NCBI GenBank assembly: GCA_964501075.1
Contig: CAZCRE010000021.1
Location: 1-16,948 of the forward strand
Origin: CAZCRE01 sp964501075
GTDB lineage: Archaea > Thermoproteota > Bathyarchaeia > Bathyarchaeales > Bathycorpusculaceae
Direction of reading: 5' to 3'
DNA length: 16,948 nucleotides
The notes under the pieces were generated by a model, which searched no databases, was not told the origin of the DNA, and was given only the letters and a program-made list of their open reading frames with translations. Below, piece after piece: positions 14,487 through 16,948 of this stretch. How positions within the stretch are numbered: position 1 is the stretch's first letter; the number at the start of each line of letters is the position of its first letter. Made by a program: the position numbers and the translations under genes.

Positions 14487-15448
14487 CCTACAACACCTTT
14501 TATGGTTTTGTAAAGCTTATTCAAATCTGTGCCTACATAGAGATTATAGCAGTTGCTCTTTTCTATGATTTTCAAGTAGGCTGCAAATGCTCTCTTCACT
14601 TGCCCTGAATTGGGCTGGAAAATAGCGCCTGCCTCCATCATGTAGTTCTTCATAAGAGATGGAAGCAGTTTGCTGGGCTCAATTTCCTCGCAAGAACTCC
14701 TTGTTGAATTCCACACATGAGTATGGAAGATCGCTTTGGGAAAAACTGGCTCTTGTTGAACACGGTACACATTCAACATATTTAGCCACCACCCATCTGC
14801 CTCTGCTACCCATGTGCTCCCATTATCAATTCCAGATGCCAAAGATGGAAACCTCTTCAAAGTATCCTTGTGGATCATACTTCTGAGAAAGAAAGGCAGA
14901 ATAGAGTCTCCGTCTATTAATACGATGTCATCAGCAACCATCCGATACCCCTTCTCAAGCATCGAAAGCATGCATGTTGTTTTTCCCGAACCTGATACTC
15001 CACAAAAAACGATGGTTCCGCTATCGTCACACACAGCGGAGCCATGAATTGAGAAAATCTTCTTGTTCTCTAGCGACCCTATCAAGAACCTCTTAGTTAT
15101 GAAGCGCACTTTTTCAAAAACAGAGCTCTTGAGTTCAACGTATATTTTGCTTTCAAAGTTTTCTGGATCTAGGATTATGAAATACTTCTCTCTTTCCAGA
15201 AGGAAGATCCGCCCTTTGTAGACATAGACTGACGCTGACGGGAAAACTATGGAATCGCGAACAGCATGTTCTGGAACTTCAAAACTCAATTTGTCCTTCA
15301 CTAAAACAGTAATTCTTCCATCTGGCTCGTCAGCAGTATGGTCAATGTATTGTCCAAATTCTTTCGTCCACTCGGCATACATTGACTTGTCATTAGTCTT
15401 GAACTCAACGCCAACACCATAAACACGAATGTGAGTCTGAAGATGCAT
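14483..15448 (-). CDS. HPr-kinase-like P-loop protein (HprK-related)
   Basis: A 321-residue protein related to HPr serine kinase/phosphorylase. An N-terminal part of about 120 residues, rich in beta strands, precedes the kinase core. This core has IHGSAV (134-139), a P-loop GVSGSGKTT (150-158, Lys156), and YRMVADDIVLID (168-179) with the Asp pair expected after the P-loop. It probably phosphorylates a protein, peptide or small molecule in the cytoplasm. No HPr-type phosphocarrier is in the window, so classical sugar-transport control is unlikely. The bacterial HprK-related kinases of the HPr-rel-A type, which occur with PqqD-like and nucleotidyltransferase genes, are the closest parallel. The ATG at 15448 is preferred; a GTG at 15454 would add two residues. 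It overlaps the GT4 gene by four bases and diverges from the PqqD-like gene. Confidence 0.85.
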   Translation of the reverse strand: MHLQTHIRVYGVGVEFKTNDKSMYAEWTKEFGQYIDHTADEPDGRITVLVKDKLSFEVPEHAVRDSIVFPSASVYVYKGRIFLLEREKYFIILDPENFESKIYVELKSSVFEKVRFITKRFLIGSLENKKIFSIHGSAVCDDSGTIVFCGVSGSGKTTCMLSMLEKGYRMVADDIVLIDGDSILPFFLRSMIHKDTLKRFPSLASGIDNGSTWVAEADGWWLNMLNVYRVQQEPVFPKAIFHTHVWNSTRSSCEEIEPSKLLPSLMKNYMMEAGAIFQPNSGQVKRAFAAYLKIIEKSNCYNLYVGTDLNKLYKTIKGVVG

Positions 15449-15496
15449 GAACACTATAACCTCTCTCGATCTTATCTCTCTCCTTTAGTAAAAGTC

Positions 15497-15504
15497 TTAA
15501 ATAT
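15497..15504. promoter_or_regulatory. Shared TATA region, HprK-like and PqqD-like genes
   Basis: TTAAATAT on the plus strand (ATATTTAA on the minus) is the only strong TATA-like element in the divergent gap. Usual spacing predicts starts near 15527 on the plus strand and near 15474 on the minus strand. The leaders would be about 14 bases to the PqqD-like ATG and about 25 to the HprK-like ATG. A single element may therefore drive both genes. Confidence 0.5.
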
Positions 15505-15541
15505 CGTTTTTCAGAAGATGGTTGGATGAAGCTGATTTCGA

Positions 15542-15817
15542 ATGAGCAAAGAGATCACCAGCAAGACGAAGCCCAAGAAGAGCCCCGATGTTGCAGAGAA
15601 AACTGGCAAAGAAACACTGATTTTTGACGTAGTTGCTGGGCGCCTATACGAACTGAATGAAACAGGTAGAATCCTCTGGTCTCTATGTGATGGAAAACAC
15701 GCCATTGATGACATGATGAAAACCATTAGGGAACAATATGATGTGTCGGACAGCAAGGTCAAGGAAGAGGTGTTTTCCTTTCTGAAGAAAATGCTAGAAG
15801 CGGGCTTGATCAGGTAA
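15542..15817 (+). CDS. PqqD-like peptide-binding protein
   Basis: A 91-residue protein with a PqqD-type fold at about residues 24-91 after a lysine-rich N-terminus (EITSKTKPKKS). The conserved pattern is visible: LIFDVVAGRLYELNETGRILWSLCDG (26-51) with LN at 38-39, TG at 41-42 and Trp46. A helix follows (AIDDMMKTIREQYDV), then VKEEVFSFLKKMLEAGLIR. PqqD and its relatives (RRE domains) bind the leader of a ribosomally made peptide and present it to a modifying enzyme; related stand-alone proteins in bacteria go with HprK-like genes and have no proven partner. It shares a promoter region with the HprK-like gene, and a radical SAM/SPASM gene is in the same locus. The precursor peptide, if any, is not identified. 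Confidence 0.88.
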   Translation: MSKEITSKTKPKKSPDVAEKTGKETLIFDVVAGRLYELNETGRILWSLCDGKHAIDDMMKTIREQYDVSDSKVKEEVFSFLKKMLEAGLIR

Positions 15818-15845
15818 CTATCCTTTCACCTTTTGCTCAGAAAAT

Positions 15846-15926
15846 TTGGAAGAAATCACCCCCGAAAAGCGCGCCAAAATCCCAGATTGCTACAAAAGAG
15901 CAAACAAAGAGATGAAAGAACAATGA
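15846..15926 (+). CDS. Possible 26-residue small ORF
   Basis: A TTG-started frame of 26 residues (EEITPEKRAKIPDCYKRANK, then EMKEQ) in the gap after the PqqD-like gene. Its TGA overlaps the ATG of the next gene (ATGA), the arrangement of coupled genes. It is rich in Glu and Lys and has one Cys. No ribosome site supports it. It might be a tiny peptide, a translational coupler, or chance. The position beside a PqqD-like gene is the only reason to note it. Confidence 0.2.
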   Translation: MEEITPEKRAKIPDCYKRANKEMKEQ

Positions 15927-16948
15927 AACAGTATTCAATTGCCGTCACTATTCTTGCAGTTATTGTTTTCGATCTGCTTCTAGCGTCAAACGCGGTTGCT
16001 CCATTGAGGCTTATCTACGACATGTCCTTCGCGCTTGTTGTTTTCCCATTCGTCTACGTTTCAATCCTTCTAATAAGAAACAGAGAAATCCCCAAGATCG
16101 GTTCCCTTCTCGTCTTTCCAAAAGCATCTCTAGTCTTACCTATACTACTTAATTTGCAAGCGATTCTCGCAATCGCCTCGATGGATGTCCCTAACATAGG
16201 GTTCCTCAGTACCAACATTCTGATTCAAGGCCTGAGCAGTCTACTTCCTCTGTTGAGCTTTTCGCTTTTGTCAATTACAAATGGCATTGTTCTTTGCATT
16301 GCTGTGAAGAAGAAAAACGAAGTGTCAGCGTATGAGTTGCCGACCTACGCTCTTTGCATGGTCTCCATCGAGACTTTCCTATCTGTGTTTAGCTTTCATT
16401 TGGCTGGCATCATTGGAATCCGGCTGTGTCTTTTTCTGCTTCACATAGGGATCTGCGGAGCAGTCTTCTGGTTGCAACGCAAACTCAGAATAGTGGAAGT
16501 CCGCATAAACGTCAGCTTCTCGGACGCACTGCTGTTTCTGCTTTCTGTAGGCATTCTTATGATGGTTTTCATTCCTTTTGGCATCTATAACATATTTGGC
16601 GATAACTCCATCGTAGTAGGCAATGCTTTAAGCATTGCATGGAAAGGAAGCCTCCAACCATACTATGCTACCACTAGCTACTACAGTCCAATAGGAGGAT
16701 TTGTTTCCATTGTCTCTGCTTATTTAACAGGTTCTAACAATATCCTTTCAGTTTTGAACATTCCATTCCTCGCATCGTATTTAGCGTTGCCATTCGTCGC
16801 GTACTCCTTCCTAAAGAAATTCGTCACAGACGACCCTAGGCTAGCCTTCATAGGTACAATCGCAGCCACTCTCATGGATGGCTTAGCTATCTTGCTCTTT
16901 CCTGTCTACGGTGGCAACCTAACGAACGACATAATAAACTGGCAGATA
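15923..16948 (+). CDS. Multi-pass membrane protein, truncated by the window edge
   Basis: The frame from the ATG at 15923 stays open for 342 codons to the end of the window, so the gene is partial. It is strongly hydrophobic, with about seven or eight likely membrane helices before residue 220 (for example ALVVFPFVYVSILLI, SLLPLLSFSLLSITNGIVL, DALLFLLSVGILMMVFIPFG) and more after it. Between them lies a soluble loop (IYNIFGDNSIVVGNALSIAW, 221-240, with Asp227) followed by LQPYYATTSYYSPIGG. The layout fits a GT-C-like glycosyltransferase or oligosaccharide-handling protein that uses a lipid-linked sugar, which would suit the GT2 gene, but I cannot name the family. The start overlaps the stop of a possible small ORF as ATGA. 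Confidence 0.7.
   Translation, partial: MKQYSIAVTILAVIVFDLLLASNAVAPLRLIYDMSFALVVFPFVYVSILLIRNREIPKIGSLLVFPKASLVLPILLNLQAILAIASMDVPNIGFLSTNILIQGLSSLLPLLSFSLLSITNGIVLCIAVKKKNEVSAYELPTYALCMVSIETFLSVFSFHLAGIIGIRLCLFLLHIGICGAVFWLQRKLRIVEVRINVSFSDALLFLLSVGILMMVFIPFGIYNIFGDNSIVVGNALSIAWKGSLQPYYATTSYYSPIGGFVSIVSAYLTGSNNILSVLNIPFLASYLALPFVAYSFLKKFVTDDPRLAFIGTIAATLMDGLAILLFPVYGGNLTNDIINWQI

Noticed and set aside
1..16948. CRISPR array, tRNA, rRNA, insertion sequence or origin
   Set aside because: I saw no regularly spaced direct repeats, no tRNA T-arm and cloverleaf pattern, no transposase or integrase motifs, and no terminal inverted repeats. A covariance model scan could still find a small RNA missed by eye.

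Overview
The window looks archaeal. The signs are a class III signal peptide pilin, Roadblock/LC7 proteins, several short winged-helix regulators, and TATA-type promoter octamers placed so that some transcripts would start at or within a few bases of the start codon. Gene style (HTH_45-like regulators, a conserved small helical protein of unknown role at 3716-4102) suggests an uncultured Bathyarchaeia-like or related Thermoproteota lineage. That placement is inference from family resemblance, not from a marker gene. I found no rRNA, tRNA, transposase or CRISPR array.

Left part (1-4102). Two convergent winged-helix genes (136-321 and 311-601) overlap by 11 bases at their tails. A minus-strand unit follows, read from right to left: a type IV pilin-like protein (2928-2476), a coiled-coil protein (2392-1967), a Roadblock protein with an AbrB-like C-terminus (1943-1152) and a second Roadblock protein (1135-752). 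It looks like a pilin/surface-structure operon with its own small regulatory proteins. Another winged-helix gene (3461-3120) and the conserved unknown gene (3716-4102) diverge from separate promoters carrying the same octamer.

Right part (4161-16948). This is a surface glycan locus: a GT2 polyprenyl-phosphate sugar transferase with two membrane helices, four GT4 transferases, a Gfo/Idh/MocA sugar oxidoreductase, a radical SAM/SPASM enzyme, and an edge-truncated multi-pass membrane protein. Four genes of a different kind are set among these: a nucleotidyltransferase of the NTP_transf_5 type (10291-11520), an S26-signal-peptidase-like protein whose nucleophile serine position is Asp (12895-13341), an HPr-kinase-like P-loop protein (14483-15448) and a PqqD-like protein (15542-15817). 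The last two are divergent and appear to share one AT-rich promoter. The combination HprK-like + PqqD-like + NTP_transf_5 resembles the bacterial 'HPr-rel-A' genomic system, whose function is unknown, here in an archaeal glycan cluster. It is the most interesting part of the window.

How it may work together (inference): the GT2 enzyme charges a lipid carrier, the GT4 enzymes extend the glycan, the oxidoreductase and radical SAM enzyme alter sugars or another cluster product, and the membrane protein may transfer or handle it. The HprK/PqqD/NTP_transf_5/S26-like set may modify or regulate a peptide or carrier linked to this pathway. No precursor peptide can be named with confidence.
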